Assembly: GCA_003096235.1 (NCBI GenBank)
Contig: PIXT01000016.1
Coordinates: 1 to 16,269 of the forward strand
Length of the DNA stretch: 16,269 nucleotides
DNA from: Candidatus Bathyarchaeum sp.
Lineage (GTDB): Archaea; Thermoproteota; Bathyarchaeia; Bathyarchaeales; Bathyarchaeaceae
Direction of reading: 5' to 3'
Position numbers and translations under genes: made by a program. Of the stretch, positions 15,187 through 16,269 are shown one piece after another (position 1 is the first letter of the stretch; every line of letters begins with the position of its first letter). Under the pieces are notes generated by a model. It was not told the origin of the DNA and searched no databases. It saw nothing but the letters and a program-made list of their open reading frames with translations.

Positions 15187-15972
15187 CTATTTTGCATCAA
15201 AAAAGTCAACAAGCTTTCTACTCTCTGACCTTCGCAAAACATCGGCGCACTTCTTAGGATCCAAAGCTTTGAATTCCAGCCCCAAACTGCTCAAAACAGT
15301 CTGAACACCTTTAGCTAAACGAGGAGCAACAAGAACGCCCCTAAGCTCTCTGTTTGTTACTGTCTTGATGCAGTCAACATATTTTGCCAATTGCAGCGCC
15401 GCATCCCGTCCCGCAGTCCTCCGTTTAAGTTCAACAATAACCAGCCTTCCATTTTTGTCAACACCATAAACGTCCACAAACCCGGGCTCAACCTTCTTTT
15501 CGTATGATATAGGCTCAAAGCCCTCCTCAAAAAGGGATGGATCAAGCAGAATCGCCTTTTGCATATCCGATTCGCTGGCATGCAACGAAAATTCTCCACG
15601 GTCAATCAAACGCATAGCACACAGAAGATAAATTCTGTCAAAAAATATGCTGACGCGTTCGGAGGGTTTACGTCGGATAGCTCGAACACGTAGAGTTTCT
15701 CCTTTGGTGCTGGTTTGGAATAGGCAGCCTGCGGGTTGCCAGTTGACAGGCTCGTATCCGCTGGGACGATGAACCAGAACTGAGCCATCCTCCTTGATCA
15801 TGACGATTCGTTCTCCAGATTCCAGTTTTGAGCTTGCTCGTCCCTTGTAGTCTACCCAGCAGTTGCCCACCACAATTACGACTTTTCGTTCTGAAACCGC
15901 AGTTTTGATGAATTCGGCTGCGTTTTCCACTGTTGGGTTTTCTAGGACATCTACGGGGTTTCTGTTGGACAT
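15187..15972 (-). CDS. nucS: Endonuclease NucS/EndoMS
   Basis: The archaeal/actinobacterial NucS acts on mismatched or branched DNA together with PCNA, and in many archaea stands in for MutS-MutL. The N-terminal DNA-binding/dimer domain carries VGNCWVDYKGRASS and NWQPAG (77-82). The RecB-like nuclease domain has the catalytic set D167 (FVDVYG), E181 and K183 (IVELKRR), preceded by SESDMQKAILLDPSLFEEGF. The C-terminus ends RKLVDFFDAK, a PIP-like LxxFF motif as in characterised archaeal NucS. The start was set to ATG 15970-15972, giving 261 residues, because GGCGGT lies 4-5 nt upstream; a TTG at 15987 would add five residues and lacks an SD. The gene is divergent from a methyltransferase 53 bp away and convergent with the second HTH_45-type gene. 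Confidence 0.95.
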   Translation of the reverse strand: MSNRNPVDVLENPTVENAAEFIKTAVSERKVVIVVGNCWVDYKGRASSKLESGERIVMIKEDGSVLVHRPSGYEPVNWQPAGCLFQTSTKGETLRVRAIRRKPSERVSIFFDRIYLLCAMRLIDRGEFSLHASESDMQKAILLDPSLFEEGFEPISYEKKVEPGFVDVYGVDKNGRLVIVELKRRTAGRDAALQLAKYVDCIKTVTNRELRGVLVAPRLAKGVQTVLSSLGLEFKALDPKKCADVLRRSESRKLVDFFDAK

Positions 15973-16005
15973 GTTGACCGCCGACAATCTTAGAAGAGTG
16001 AAGAT

Positions 16006-16016
16006 AGATAAAACTT
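16006..16016 (-). promoter_or_regulatory. TATA candidate for nucS
   Basis: AAGTTTTATC on the minus strand would start transcription near 15985, about 13 nt before the nucS ATG. It lies in the 53-bp divergent spacer, so it may overlap control of the methyltransferase gene. Confidence 0.35.
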
Positions 16017-16025
16017 CTGAGAAAT

Positions 16026-16269
16026 ATGCAAGAATGGAAAACGAAACATGGAACTATGCGGCACTACGACCAACAAGCGGCAATTTATAATGTTCAATAT
16101 GTGGGGGAACAAAACGCCAAGATACAAGACATCCTAAAAAGCATGAATTCATTCGCAAACGAGGCTGTTTTAGATCTTGGATGTGGCACAGGGTTTCTTT
16201 TTCAACACATCAGCAAAAGAGTAGGGACTCTTGTTGGAGTAGACTTGTCTAAGAAGGCGCTATTAGAAG
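16026..16269 (+). CDS. Class I SAM-dependent methyltransferase, C-terminus cut by window edge
   Basis: The first 81 residues are visible. A helical N-terminal part (MQEWKTKHGTMRHYDQQAAI) leads into motif I, VLDLGCGTGFLFQHI (50-64), the glycine-rich SAM-binding loop, then motif II VGVDLSKKALLE with the acidic Asp that binds the SAM ribose. This is a Rossmann-fold methyltransferase; the substrate is set by the missing C-terminal part, so no specific function can be assigned. YDQQAAIYNVQY is the usual entry to COG2226-like archaeal enzymes. The ATG at 16026 has no clear SD; the first in-frame stop upstream was not resolved, but the divergent nucS leaves little room for a longer start. Confidence 0.85.
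   Translation, partial: MQEWKTKHGTMRHYDQQAAIYNVQYVGEQNAKIQDILKSMNSFANEAVLDLGCGTGFLFQHISKRVGTLVGVDLSKKALLE

Overview
This window is archaeal and chromosomal. The markers are an archaeal-type triosephosphate isomerase, an NreA-type repair protein and a NucS/EndoMS nuclease that both end in PCNA-binding motifs, a TrmB-family regulator, two HTH_45-type winged-helix proteins, TATA boxes at about -25, SD motifs of the GGAGG/GAGGT type, and several TTG or probably leaderless starts. Membrane-anchored PQQ-type beta-propeller proteins with Thr/Pro/Glu stalks and a KKRK tail, plus a 'TM + NWNPTNA...LTWDYDG' exodomain, resemble what is known from uncultured Bathyarchaeia. That lineage is an inference. 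No rRNA, tRNA, CRISPR array, transposase or integrase was seen.

Layout. (1) 1-1510, minus: triosephosphate isomerase followed by a DUF89/ARMT1-like metal-dependent phosphatase, cut by the window edge; probably an operon for glycolysis and sugar-phosphate damage control. (2) 1655-3892, minus: a MinD/ParA-like ATPase, then a membrane-anchored coiled-coil trypsin-like protease with a PDZ domain. (3) 4141-5532, plus: NreA, divergent from the ATPase across 248 bp. (4) 5572-11222, minus: two tandem paralogous secreted beta-propeller proteins. The proteins have drifted apart, but each keeps nearly the same 5' leader and 3' flanking element. (5) 11339-12142, plus: a TrmB-like regulator that shares a short promoter region with the second propeller gene. 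(6) 12269-13920, minus: a membrane protein with a basic 2 x 32-residue tandem repeat inside the cell and a beta-sandwich outside, preceded by an ArsR-like HTH fused to an RDD membrane domain. (7) 14353-15158, plus: two tandem paralogous winged-helix proteins. (8) 15187-16269: NucS (minus), divergent from the 5' part of a SAM methyltransferase (plus), cut by the window edge.

The most cohesive unit is region 4-5: a likely TrmB-controlled cell-surface system built on two duplicated propeller proteins with conserved noncoding flanks. The 3' element is the strangest feature. About 109 nt are almost identical between copies, can fold, and on the plus strand carry a protein-like frame in which three of four substitutions are synonymous third-position changes, with a frameshift in one copy. 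Several starts were moved from the longest reading frame (second propeller, HTH-RDD protein, first HTH_45 protein, NucS) on the basis of SD motifs, TATA spacing and paralogue alignment.
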